Source: Epiperipatus broadwayi (taxonomy: Eukaryota; Onychophora; Udeonychophora; Euonychophora; Peripatidae). From it: a stretch of DNA of 64,000 bases. Location of the stretch: positions 2,648,412 to 2,712,411 of the forward strand of contig JAQFVV010006335.1 of NCBI GenBank assembly GCA_028023455.1, in the 5' to 3' direction. The notes beneath the pieces are model-generated. The model saw only the letters and a list, made by a program, of their open reading frames with translations, was not told the origin of the DNA and did no database searches. Of the stretch, positions 25,815-36,954 are shown one piece after another (the stretch's first letter is position 1; each line of letters begins with the position of its first letter). Made by a program: the position numbers and the translations under genes.

Positions 25815-26045
25815 TATGAAAAGAAACTGGCTGAACGTATATCTAGAAGAGATGCTCAAGAAAGAAATAAGTGACGCTCTTTAACTGAATCCCCTCAAAA
25901 AATGTAAAATACCTAGAAAGAGATCACATGTGAGATGGATGGATGACGTAAGGAAATTTTCTGCAGTGAGAGAATGTAATTTAGAGAAACTGAAATAAAC
26001 TTAAGAGATATCTTCATTCTGCAATTGATGGTTAATGATTGAAAA
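25815..26045 (+). pseudogene. RTE-type LINE 3-prime tail (decayed)
   Basis: The words AACTGGCTGAACGTATATCT, AGAAAGAGATCACATGTGAG and ATGGATGGATGACGTAAGG match the nucleotide sequence of the tails at 14.7 and 59.4 kb. Translations show KRSHVRWMDD with frameshifts. The 3-prime GAT array is reduced. Same LINE family, older copy. Confidence 0.7.
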
Positions 26046-26942
26046 TAATGAAGGCGAATTTTATAATAAACATTAAATTAAGCATCAAATATAAGATTTC
26101 ATTCAGTTGCAATTTTAGAAATAGTTATACAAATATCAATTGTTTTAATTCCTGAGCACTTAGATATAATAGAAATGGGTAGGTGTGTGGGGGGTATTGG
26201 CAGATTATAAGTACTAGTCATTCATATGTATAAAGTTTGAACATATAAGTCAAGGGTAATAACATTGCGACCTTTAAAAAAAAGCGTGCTAAAAAAATTG
26301 GATAATAAAAATTTAGTTACAAATTTTATGCGTTATCGATTTTTTGTCTCTTTGTTAAGTTTTTTTTATCTAATTGACTCATGTATATAACATATTGTGT
26401 GTAAAATCTTGTAAAAATTAAAATTAATAAAATTCTAATTTTTCATCATTTCTAAATAAATGGGTTCGACAATTAAAAATCAATAAGCCAACAGACATTT
26501 CCTAGTAAAAAAAAGGGGAAATTAATTTATTATTTATTTTCTTCTGATAAATGGTTTGATCAATATTAGGACTGCTATAAAAATAGAAACTTTACACCAA
26601 CTTTTTTTTTTTAAATTTTACTTAAATAAAAACAAGTTAATCAATTCAGGAAAAGTTTTAAAATTTATTCACGTCGAGAAATATTTGATACAAAATAAAA
26701 CATACTGTGTTTGTTTTCTGAACCCTAAGTTTTTCGGAATAAATTTTTAAATATGTATAAGAAATAATTAAATATAAATTTTAAAATAGTAATTAAAAAC
26801 ATACATTTAAAACAAATTGTATATTTAGCAAATCATTATTTAGTTACTTTATACCACTATTTATATACAATACTTCTATTTACAATTTTGTTTGTGTGTC
26901 TAATCATATACATGCATTAATGATGATGCTAAAGCTCAATTT
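26046..26942. other. AT-rich non-coding stretch
   Basis: Nothing supportable seen. Confidence 0.5.
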
Positions 26943-27258
26943 CTATACGCCCTGGATTGTCAGTTTTGCAATCCCAGATACTATGAAGATTCACGTGCAA
27001 ACTTAAAATCGAGAATCACTCAGCTTGTTCATTTATATAACACAACTAAATGCAACAACAACTATAAGTCAGTATTTGTACACCATGAGAAAAAAATCTG
27101 GTCATTCCTTTAAATGTTCTGATACTAAAAATTTTTGCCTAGAAAATAATAATAGGAAACAAAAAATAAAAGAAGCATGGCACATAATTAACTCTAAAAA
27201 CTCCTTAAATACAGTTCTAATGACATTCACCTTAGAAAACACTGGTTGTTTAATCTAA
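26943..27258 (+). pseudogene. Penelope-like element GIY-YIG endonuclease relic
   Basis: The first frame reads LYALDCQFCNPRYY, with the Tyr-x-Leu and Tyr-Tyr (GIY/YIG-like) strands and the C-x2-C seen in PLE endonucleases, then ANLKSRITQLVHLYN. After a shift the second frame reads SGHSFKCSDTKNFCLENN, then RKQKIKEAWHIINSKNSLN, the conserved end of the domain (GH-F, E-N, K-KEAWHI, LN). PLEs are reverse-transcribing elements whose C-terminal GIY-YIG nuclease cuts the target DNA. The copy lacks reverse transcriptase and is frameshifted. It resembles the tails at 32.6 and 42.8 kb. Confidence 0.8.
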
Positions 27259-27864
27259 TGACATAGTCAACTTCTAGGCCAATTTGCACATGCAATTATG
27301 CACATGTATGAAAATCAGTGACTAGTTTAGTATAAGTTTATACGCATGCGGATATGCTAATATATTTGCTAATATTCACTTTAATCGTGCTTTGACAAAG
27401 ATACACCTTATTAATTAAAAGCCTGGCTAAGCAAACCAATATTATGCTATACCAAAATTTATTACTGTAATAATGTTTTAATGATAATTAAAAAAATACT
27501 GAAATGTTTCATAAAGGCATTACAATGGTTAACTCAAATTATTTGACATGTTATTATCAGAATCTCCTAAACAGATCAGTGAATAATTAGCTAATTCCTT
27601 CTCTCTACTCCATTTTCTGTTCCTTTGGAAGAAACCAAAGCTCTTTTTTATCATTATCTGCAGAGTCCATCATTTGTGTTTGCTAATCCATAAAATCTGG
27701 ATGATCAGTAAATGATGTCATTCTCATATTACTTGAGTGACTAAAAGGATCGTTAAGACTAGAATCTAATACGCTTCCATTTACTCATTTAAATTTTCCT
27801 CTATTAATAACTACAGTTATTTTATGTTGCTCAAAAAATATAAAGGGTCAGTTTTTGTGGTAAA
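27259..27864. other. AT-rich non-coding stretch
   Basis: Nothing supportable seen. Confidence 0.45.
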
Positions 27865-28134
27865 ATCTTTTTGTTTATGCATGTTGGAGAGTACATTCGA
27901 ACTTGAACTGAATTTGCAGCAAATTCTTGAGGTGTTGCTGCTCTTTGAAGCACTGGTTTTGCAATTTTATATCGTATAAAAGTTTATGGAGCTGAAGCTC
28001 CTCTTCCACGTTATGAACCATTTATTTTAAGTCCTGTGATTGTTTTAATATTATATATTCTTGTCAGTGCCATTATTTTCATGTCTTGCTTCGTTGTATG
28101 TTATTTTGGTTATAACCGATACTACTGTAAATAG
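27865..28134 (+). other. Candidate terminal exon of a membrane protein
   Basis: A frame open from 27949 to the TAG at 28132-28134 reads ILYRIKVYGAEAPLPRYEPF and then about 22 mostly hydrophobic residues (ILSPVIVLILYILVSAII), ending FGYNRYYCK. This looks like one membrane segment with a short tail. An AG after a pyrimidine-rich tract (27949-27950) could be a splice acceptor, and AATAAA lies at 28237-28242, about 100 bases past the stop. Extending the same frame upstream to 27865 meets three TGA codons (27904, 27928, 27946) and no TAA or TAG. I do not recognise the family. It could be a real last exon, a pseudogene or chance. Confidence 0.3.
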
Positions 28135-28242
28135 TTGATAATTATCTACACACTCTTGTAGAATTTACTTTATTACATATTATCTACGGTATATACATAT
28201 ACTGTAATGTATTCTTATGCATAGATGTACTAAGACAATAAA

Positions 28243-28840
28243 GCTAATTTACTCAAGGCTTTAATAGGTTTATAAATAGATGCTAACTTAAAAGCTGCTT
28301 GTTATTATTTATATATGTACAAGCGTAAGAATTATCCGCCTCTTGTAAATTTAAATGTTTTCATAAACATTTTATTTTTATATTATATTATCGGTTTTTA
28401 ATATTTTTATATGTCATCTGTGTATTATTACAGATAAAAAAAATATCAAAGCGTTAAGTAATAATAGTTATACAGATTACTTGTCACATTAATTTAATTA
28501 AGGTCATTGAGTATATTGTGTTAAAGGCATAATTGTAAATCACCGTATGTGCTATGGAAATTTAGATTTATTTATTTTTTTTGAAAATGTCATGAAGATT
28601 TATGAAAAATATAAAATTGACACAATATATGTATATAACAAAATAGAATAAAATAGCAGTCAAAATATTAGAGAAATTAAAATTTACCAAAATATTCACA
28701 CATCATGGTTTTGACCTATTAAACTAATAGTGTTTCTCAAGAAAATAAAACCAGCGAATTTATATATTCATATATAACTATAACATAATATTTGAATACA
28801 CGTATAATTTATAAACTTGGAATTGAGTAATAATAATATA
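28243..28840. other. AT-rich non-coding stretch
   Basis: Nothing supportable seen. Confidence 0.5.
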
Positions 28841-29330
28841 GAATTTGAATATACTCTTTCAAGCTCTCTTCAGCAGTCCACTCTATGTCATACAATCGAT
28901 ACACATAACCACACACATGTGAAAAAGATAAATGATCTCCAATATAGTATTTTATGCTGAACCAGCACTCATCAGTTAGTCCAAATCATCATTCCACCCC
29001 CACTATACATATATATATAATTAGTGCTACTGGGGGTATATGATATATATTCCACCCCCACTATACATATATATATAATTAGTGCTACTTTATATTAAGA
29101 TTACAAATCTTCAAATTTTAAAAAATAAGTTTCAGTCTACTCCATTCTACAACTCTTCAACTATCCACATCATTAAAAATCTGATGAGGAAACACCCAAC
29201 TCTCTTCTTGATACCAATATTACTGTCATGCCCATGTTGTCTTTAAGTGATGTGGTCATGTGTTTTGGTTGTACGAGATAAAATGGCAAGCTGAAGAGAG
29301 TTTAAAAGTCTATGTTCAAATCCTCTATAA
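28841..29330 (-). repeat. Palindromic repeat family B, copy 2
   Basis: Inverted ends: GAATTTGAATATACTCTTTC at 28841 and TTCAAATCC near 29322, with AGCTCTCTTCAG and CTGAAGAGAG inside. A 60-bp segment (CCACCCCCACTATACATAT onward) is duplicated at 28995-29035 and 29052-29090. The interior (CTACAACTCTTCAACTA) matches family B copy 1. Confidence 0.75.
28939..28979 (-). ncRNA. Hammerhead-like motif in family B copy 2
   Basis: Minus strand: stem I CUAA/UUGG (28976-28979 with 28939-28942), CTGATGA (28969-28975), a 6-bp stem II GUGCUG/CAGCAU with loop GUU (28954-28968), then AAAA where GAAA is expected (28950-28953), a minimal stem III and triplet AUA. All helices of a type I hammerhead are present, with one core change (G12 to A) that should abolish cleavage. 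Confidence 0.55.
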
Positions 29331-29640
29331 TTACAATTATCTATAATGAAAATAGGATAGCCTATCTTTCTTAACATTAAAACCAAAAAAATATATACAC
29401 ATACTTTTCTTAATGTTTGGGGTTATATGCAGCTGATTTAGTAATATAGGCAGTTAAATGTATGTATATTTTTGTTGATTTTGCTTACGTAAGAAGATCT
29501 GCTTTTAATAGTCAAAATCATGGTCATGATAAAAAAAAAATTGTACAGTTCGATTTCTTTTTTAGAATTTTTTATTGCTACTTTATTCCATTTTAATTAT
29601 ATTTACTAATAAGCCTTACACATGGTTATATATATATTTA
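29331..29640. other. AT-rich non-coding stretch
   Basis: Nothing supportable seen. Confidence 0.5.
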
Positions 29641-31020
29641 TTTTAAAAATACCATTATTCACACACAAACCACCCACCCTACCACCTACACCCCCCTCAA
29701 CCCACCACCATACCTCTCCGACACACATTACCCTATATTATAAATTAAATCAAAAATATAACAATTATAAAATTTAAATTATAATAAATTTAAATTTCAA
29801 TTATTTTAAAAATTTTAATAAATATAAACCAATATTTTTTATTGAATAAAAATAATTTATATTTTATATTTTATTATAATCAACATAAAATATTAAAATA
29901 TAATATATATTGATTTGATTAATAAAAAAATATAATTCTTTACAATTATCCAATAATACTACAACACATTAGGTGCCAAGAACTAAAAATTTCTCTCATT
30001 TAAGACACTTAGAAATCACATAATGAGAAGATTTTAACGAATTATAATTTTCTCTCCGAAACATTTTTCACATGATAACTATTCAATAAACTCGAAATCA
30101 AAGATCAAAGAATAATCAATTAATTTCACTCTGAACCCATAACTCCCCAGACTTTCATAATAAACAAAAATATTCACTTATTATTCTTACTCCGTAATAA
30201 TATATAAAAATTAAAAAAATTTTAGACTATTTTAAGTATTGAGATTTAATAGATAAAATATTATAACAAGTAAAAGAACAATAAAATACTTGAATATTTC
30301 TCAACTCACATAAATGGATTTTTAATTGAACAAGAAAATTACTTTAAATGATATAATAAATATTATGAGAAACTTTACTGACTTTAATAATTGAGAAATA
30401 TTATAATTTTTTTGTAAAAAATAATATAAAAATAAATTATTCACAAATGATATAACAAATATTAAAATTATCATTTTAAAGAAATATTAAGAAAAATTTT
30501 ATTTTATAACATTTTCAAATAAAAGAAATTACAATTACTTTGATTACAGTAAATAAAATTATGAAAAAATCATAAAATATTCTTTTTTATTTTTTATAAA
30601 ATTTGAATTTAAATATTAAATTGAATTTGGAGAAGGAAATCAGACACCGAAGATTTAAATCAACAGAATTTTATCAATATTACTAAAATAATGTTTCTTA
30701 CAACTTTTATTTGAGACAACACACCATCAAAATACTATATATTAAGATTTTATTTTTTAACCCCCCCTTTATTTCCCACAATACAATTTGACACAACATT
30801 TCCCTTACTTTCTCATTTATTTTTATTTAACAATCTAATTCAAAACAACATCATGAAACAAATACATCATTATCTTATTTATCGAAACAAATTTTATTCT
30901 AACATTTTTCAATTTTGATTAACAAATTTTTATCATTTTATTTTTCAATTTTAACACATTATTATTAACCACAACCACACACACAATATTTTCACCATAT
31001 TTTTCATTTTAAATTTACCC
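29641..31020. other. G-depleted block
   Basis: I count about 67 G in about 1,380 plus-strand bases, with the two ends (29641-29900 and 30721-31020) almost free of G while C remains common (CACCC, CCACC words). No ORF, no repeat family recognised. It resembles the C-rich half of the block at 5.2 kb. Confidence 0.7.
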
Positions 31021-31028
31021 AATAATTA

Positions 31029-31029
<1 letters not shown>

Positions 31030-31081
<52 letters not shown>

Positions 31082-31097
31082 ATGTGTGTGTGTGTGT
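31030..31097. repeat. (TA)n(TG)n microsatellite
   Basis: TA units to about 31072, then TG units. Confidence 0.95.
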
Positions 31098-31139
31098 AAT
31101 TATAAAATTGAATATTTATAAATACAGTAATCAGATATA

Positions 31140-31318
31140 TGTAAAGTATAACTTTAAAATTTTTATCCAGATAGGAGCGTTTCAAATATCCTTGTAGTCT
31201 TTGTCAACTAACACTTTGAAAGGCTAACCTTCCCACAATTCTGTGATCTTAACATTTGCAGACTGCTTGTTAATTAAGTCATGTTTGCATTTGTATATTA
31301 GCATAGCTTCCTTTATTT

Positions 31319-31350
<32 letters not shown>
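31140..31350. repeat. Family D half-element and (TA)n array
   Basis: 31160-31235 matches one arm of the foldback at 7.55-7.88 kb (CCTTGTAGTCTTTGTCAACTA, then TTCAAATATCC). Minus-strand layout: UUGACAAA, GACUACAAGG, GAAACGCUCC. The partner arm is missing. A TA array follows at about 31321-31350. Confidence 0.55.
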
Positions 31351-31352
<2 letters not shown>

Positions 31353-31938
31353 ATGGTATGTAACAAAGGGGTAATAGTGGCTAATGCTAATCATCATTGT
31401 CAAAACCATCATCAAGCATCTGGAAAAGAAGCAAAAATCAATTTCAGAAGATACTATAAATAATTGAGGATAATAATGCATAATTTTACCAACAATAATC
31501 ATCAATTGTCAAATCTATTTTTTATGACGAATTTAAAATACTTACACTCTAGCATCATCAAGACAATGCAAAATGTACAACATATTATAAAAGCAATCAA
31601 TATTTCAATTGCATGCTTATTCTTAAATGCTGAAATAATTACAACAATAAGTATATCAAGAAAATGCTGGGATCATTATATTAATGCTGATCATCATCAA
31701 TGCTCTAAATCATCTGATACTAATCAGCAATAAATTAATTACCTTCATAAAATCTATAAAGTGTGTGGATTTTAAAAGTGATTTTTTATGATCTTAATAC
31801 TATATAAATAATTCTACAATAAAGTATATGGATGTCCTAACATATGTACCCATACATGTATTGCAAATATCATTATGTCTGATATAGCTTTTAGGATTGC
31901 AAAGATTCTAATTAATATGCCTATGAACATATATATAT
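31351..31938. other. AT-rich non-coding stretch
   Basis: No gene seen; the short open frames on both strands are unsupported. Confidence 0.5.
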
Positions 31939-32151
31939 ATATATGATGGATAATAGCTCTTAACAAACTTTTCCAAATATCCCTATCCCCAGACTGTTTT
32001 CTAGCTGTTGGCTTTTGTCAGTGAGGTGCTAGGATATTCGGACCTTAGATCTTATGTCTAGATATCATAGTGCTTCACTTATGATAGCCTATAGCTAAAA
32101 GGGTCTGAAGATAGGGATATTCAAAAAGCTTGTTGAGAGCTATTAACGCTC

Positions 32152-32192
<41 letters not shown>
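31939..32192. repeat. Palindromic repeat family A-prime, copy 1
   Basis: Inverted ends ATAATAGCTCTTAACAAACTT (31949) and its near complement ending near 32150, flanked by TA arrays on both sides (to 32192). The core (CCCCAGACTG, GTCAGTGAGGTGCTAGG) is related to family A. Confidence 0.75.
31975..32042 (-). ncRNA. Hammerhead-like motif in family A-prime
   Basis: Minus strand: CTGACAA (32015-32021, two changes from CTGATGA), stem AGC/GCU, GAAA (31998-32001), GUC (31992-31994). Stem I is long: CCUCA/UGGGG, then AAUAUCCUA opposite UAGG-g-AUAUU. AGC/GCU where family A has GGC/GCC is a compensatory change that supports stem II being a real helix. Confidence 0.5.
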
Positions 32193-32194
<2 letters not shown>

Positions 32195-32402
32195 GGTGTA
32201 TTCTAATATTAAATAACTTCATTGGAATAACTTAAAACAATGATTAATATACTTTATTAATTACAAATAATGAAAAAAAAAGTCTGATAAAATATTCTAT
32301 ATTATAAATAAATTATTCTAATTAAGACTATTTACAAATATTAGAAAGTGTTTCAATAAATTGAAATCTCAAATAATCAAATTTGTAAAGATATATAAAT
32401 GT

Positions 32403-32867
32403 AAAATAATATAGGTGCTATTGCACCTGAACTCAAAGCTATTTTATGCTTAAAACAAAATAAAATTATACTATTCTGAGAGCGCTTTCAGAAGACGTGC
32501 TCTCATCTTCATAGCTCTAAGTGAATTAATGATTTGCAAATTATGCAAAGTTTAAGATTAATTGCTCCATTTTCTTGAGATCGTGAAGCATGTGTCCTTG
32601 CGGTTGATGGCATTGCAATCCATCGCTATGAAGCAGGCCTCCTTCACTTTTCTTTTTAAATCGTGCCTTTCTTTGCAGACTAAGCTGACATCTTGAGGTT
32701 CACACTGGTGTCCTGTTATTTTTTGATGAATTGCATACCATTAATTCACTTAGAGATATGAAGATGAGAGCACGTCTCTTGAAAGCGCTCACAGAATAGT
32801 ATAATTTTATTTTGTTTTAAGCATAAAATAGCTTTGTTTTCAGGTGCAATAGCGCCTATATTATTTT
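32403..32867 (-). repeat. Inverted-arm element enclosing a PLE endonuclease tail
   Basis: Arms of about 130 bp (32403-32531 and 32735-32867) pair closely, for example GGTGCTATTGCACCTGA and TTTAAGCATAAAATAGC with their complements. The arms contain the word GAAAGCGCT after a hairpin (GAAGA/UCUUC). Between the arms lies a minus-strand PLE endonuclease relic. PLEs often have terminal repeats in inverted orientation, so this is best read as a much-deleted PLE. Confidence 0.8.
32558..32737 (-). pseudogene. Penelope-like element GIY-YIG C-terminal relic
   Basis: A minus-strand frame, open from about 32737 to the TAA at 32558-32560, reads AIHQKITGHQCEPQDVSLV, then KRKVKEACFIAMDCNAINRK and ends SRKWSN. 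GH, then a K-x-KEA-x2-I helix, then N-A-I-N-R is the invariant end of the PLE GIY-YIG nuclease. The GIY-YIG strands and reverse transcriptase are missing. The stop lies close to the inner edge of one arm, as expected if that arm is the 3-prime terminal repeat of the element. Confidence 0.8.
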
Positions 32868-35459
32868 ACAAGTATATTTTTTCACGCAAAAGTTTTTGAA
32901 TTATATTTGAATTACAAAGATATATAAAAAAAAGTAATTCACATAATGCTTATATATTAAAATACAGTCAATGTATATATATGGTAAAGCAAAATACTCC
33001 AACCATTAATAAGCTAATATATAGTTTTTCATTTTAACAAAATTTAAATAATTATTTGTTAAACAAATATATATAAATATATCATGCACACAGATGCATG
33101 AGTAAGTAATATAAAAATATATTCCAATCACCTTCAAAATGTTATAATATTTTAACATTGCCTTCTGTGCATAAATATAAAGTCCGAACTTCAAAAAGTC
33201 GGCTGTTTGAAGTTCAGTCTTTATATTTATTCACAACATGTATTTCTAAAATACCATAACGTTTGAGCGGGTGATTTGGAATATTTATATTTAATTTTTA
33301 ACTAGTAAACATGTCTTGGAATACTTCTTAAAAACATACAACCTTGATTCCCTGAAAATTAGTATATTGCCTTTTAATTTAAATTACACACCTAGTATGC
33401 TGTGTACCATGACAGCATTTCATCTTAATATATATTAAATAATTTTATTAATATTAAAAAATATTTAGAGTGTAAGCTTCACTTTATATATGTTTTCAAA
33501 TTTGTAATGAGTGATTTCAAATAGCCCTAATTCTATTATTTATACAACTATAAATAAATAAAAAGTTTAAAAGTAATTAAAATCTGCTTTTAGCTTTATC
33601 AATTTATAAAAAAATAATACTTAGATTTTATATTTTTTTAATTTTAATCCTAAAATATATGATAGGAGTAACTGGTTTGACTTTTAACCTATAAAAATAT
33701 AAGTTATAGTGTAGTACCTTTACTAAAGCTTTTTATAAGTAATCTTTTGGATGTTTTAGTATTTTTTTGTATCTTAATATCACTAAGCTAGCAATAATAA
33801 AATAAATTATATAATTGTTGCTTACTATAAACGTTTCTCTCTCTTTTTAGGAAAATTAAGTTTTAATAAAAATCAGTGCAACAGAAAATATATATATAGA
33901 AATAGTAATTTCAGAAATAAATTTGCAGATATATCTTTGTTTTAAATATGTTTTATTAAAATAAGATTCGAATTGATTTTTTGATGATTATTGGCGTTTC
34001 TGATACCAAAAATTGATATTAACATCAAAGTAAATTCCATATAAAACAAAAGAAACTATTATAATGCTATTTATAATAAATCTTACTTTTTCAACAAACT
34101 CGTACATCTATTCCACCACATCATAATACTCTTCAGCTACGAATATGAAAGCAGTAAGTTCTTGAAAGCTCTTTGTCTTAGTTTTATTTTTGTTTTTTTC
34201 GAATTAAGAAACTTCTCTTCAGTCGCATCTTAGTGCAATATTTATAATTTATAACATTAGATAAAGAAGAAGGAATTATTTATTTTAAAAAAATCTATTA
34301 ATTCTCCGACAAAAAGATAAAAATCTATGTGAGGGATAAAGGATTAAATGCATTATCATCTTATAATCACTGGGTGTGAAAGCTTGAGAAAGTGTTCTGT
34401 GTTGTTATGTTCATATTAACATTCCTACACAGATAAAAAAAAGATTCCTAGAATCAGGAAAGAATTGTAATTATTTAAATATAGAGCTATTGATCTAATA
34501 TTAGATTTACATAAATATACAAATGGTTTCCTTGGATTTAAAAGCTTGGATCCCCCCCCCCCAGTTTCAAACTTATATTTTGATAATAAAAACAAAAAGT
34601 TGAATGTGTTTTTCAGATGCATAAATATATTTTAAAGATATAATAAGATATTATAAAATGCTTTGGTAATACATGACCCTCCACTATTCAGACTTACAAT
34701 AGATAATACTAAAGTAAATAATTCATTTTATTATGACTGTATTTTGATTCTGACTACTACAATATTTAATTAGATAACAACTACTGGGTTTGCTCATATA
34801 ATTTAGTGCAAATGTAGCATAGAGAACTGGAAAGCTCAAAGCCATCAATTATGGGATAACTCTTGAATGGATTCTTGAAAAACAATATAGTTGATGTTTT
34901 AATATGAGTACTATATTTGAAACTACTGAGTACTTTTGGTTTTTTTTAATTATGAAATTGGCAATGGATGTCAATTATAAAATAAACAAAATTATTTATA
35001 TTTTGTTTAGTAATCGATCATTTTAAAATTATGATTAGATATGTGTTAGATATGTGATTGACTTAAATCTATATAGTGTTTTTAATTTTGATTAGTTATA
35101 TACATTTTAACCTAGTTTGTTATTTCATAATTCCATAATGAAATAAAATACATTTTCTGAAAGAAAATTCATATTTTTCTTCTGATAGTTATTTAAAACA
35201 AAGAAAAACTTTAATTTGTATGTTTTCTAATATAGAAATTGGAAAAGAAATAATAATTATGTCCTTGCAAATTGCAAATGTTTTGTATCATTTGTATTTC
35301 AGGACCAGTATCTTACAATATTCTGTTCTTAGCTGTAATGCATCTTCGTGTTACATTGAGAGCACAAATAGGGTGAAAATTTAAAGTATTCTCAATAGAA
35401 TATCCTGATAACAATTGATGAAGAGAATTATTTATAATACAGGTACATTTTAGTTTTCT
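32868..35459. other. AT-rich non-coding stretch
   Basis: A clean hairpin lies at 33171-33231 (AAATATAAAGTCCGAACTTC mirrored). A run of about 11 C at 34551-34561. No gene seen. Confidence 0.55.
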
Positions 35460-35890
35460 CATCTTTATCATCATCACTGTTTTCAATCATTACTGAGTCA
35501 CTGCAGAATGAAGATTTCTACAAATTTAATCCAGTATTTTCTTGACAACCCATCAGCAAACATCCTTGTTTCATATATTCATCTCATATGCAATCTCTTT
35601 GTAGGATTTTGTGCAATGTCTCTTGTCATCCAGTTTAAAAGTTTAACTATTTAACTATTATCATCTCTTTCAAAAGTATGTACAGTCTGGCTCCTCTTCA
35701 GTTTCTCTTTCAATGATATTGGTTATTCCTATTTCATCCATTATCCATCTATTTCAGTTTTCACCTCTTGTTGCTTCTCTAAATATACATCTTTCTGTGC
35801 TTTGCTGAATGATCTGAAGTCTTTGTACTGCTCTTCTGTTAAGTCCCCAAATCTCACATCCATAAATAAGAATTGCTTAATGTTATATAT
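35460..35890 (-). pseudogene. RTE-type LINE 3-prime tail
   Basis: Minus strand: ILIYGCEIWGLNRRAVQRLQ in one frame, with a shift to FREATRGEN, then IMDEIGITNIIERETEEE; further 3-prime the nucleotides match the AGAGATTGCATATGAGATG and CTGCAGTGACTCAGTAATG parts of the family tail. This is the segment after the reverse transcriptase (I-Y-G-C-E-x-W, then RRxxQR) of RTE-like LINEs. At about 35891 it is cut by the A-prime repeat. Confidence 0.75.
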
Positions 35891-36260
35891 AGAGTTCATA
35901 AATAAGCTCTTAACAAACTTTGCAGAATATTCCCAACCCCAGACCAATTTCTGCTACTGATGTACTCAGTGAGCTGTCATGGTAATCAAGCTTTAGAATA
36001 AAAATATCAGGATAAGCCCAACACTTTCTCTAATGAATAACTATTAAGTAGAATATCTGAAGTTTTCAGATGTTCAAATGTCTTTCAATCCAGCTATCTA
36101 ACTTAAATAGCCATATTGGATTAAACCATATTCAGATACATCATATATTAATAACTTTGGCAATATAAAATCACCAAAGCCTTAATAACAAAAAAAAAAT
36201 TACAAAAAAAAATCAAGTCAGATGTCACATGACCTAATTTAATAAGCTTGTATTACAAAT
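35891..36260. repeat. Family A-prime, copy 2
   Basis: AAGCTCTTAACAAACTTTG at 35907 starts a half-element whose parts (CAACCCCAGACCAATTTCTG, AACACTTTCTCTAATGAATAAC, CCAGCTATCTAACTTAAATAG) recur in the same order 378 bp further on. The minus-strand hammerhead core is CTGAGTA with GAAA and GUC kept, but stem II is not recognisable. Confidence 0.7.
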
Positions 36261-36515
36261 GTTATATAGAGAGAGCTCGCAAATAAGTACTTAATATCCC
36301 CAACGTCAGAACAGTTTTTGCTACTGGTGTCCTCAGTGAGGTGCTAGGATATTCAAGCATTAGATTAAAAATACCAGGACAAACCCAACACTTTATCTAA
36401 TGGATAACTATTAAGTAGAACATCTGAAATTTTCAAACATCCATATGTCTTACAATCCAGCTACCTAACTTAAATAGCCATATGGGACTGTATCAAGAAT
36501 TTCTTAAACACAGAT
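36261..36515. repeat. Family A-prime, copy 3
   Basis: Direct repeat of the preceding copy (CAACACTTTATCTAATGGATAAC, CCAGCTACCTAACTTAAATAG). Minus-strand core CTGAGGA and AAAA; the cleavage triplet is UUC. Decayed. Confidence 0.7.
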
Positions 36516-36954
36516 CTATAAGTGAGAACTGATAATAAATCTACTCTTACTTTTCAAATGCTCGGGCATATGTTCTTTTAAAATTAAGTAATTTCTACCA
36601 AAAACAATCTATCCAAATTTAATTCTATGATTAATTTCAATATATTTATCTGGATTAATAATCTGACCAAAATATTTGTATTCATTAAATTTTAATTTAT
36701 AATTGTCCATTTTTATTTAAAAAAAAAAAAAACATCTATTGAATACCATTTTATATTTTTTATTATTTTCTTTAGCCCTACTTTATTACTTTTATGTGAT
36801 AACTCTTGAAAATGTTTTCTGAATCTGTGAAGCATTATTTCCAAAAGCAACCACATCATCATCAATATCTAGATGACTTATAAAAAATGCTTTAATCATC
36901 ATTAAAATGTTTATAGAATTAAACTTAAAATCATTAATAAATATATAATTAAAT
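36516..36954. other. AT-rich non-coding stretch
   Basis: Nothing supportable seen. Confidence 0.5.

Noticed and set aside
31224-31733. Minus- and plus-strand frames near 31.2-31.7 kb
   Set aside because: One crosses a TA array and family D half-element; the other is low-complexity Ile/Asn/His text.
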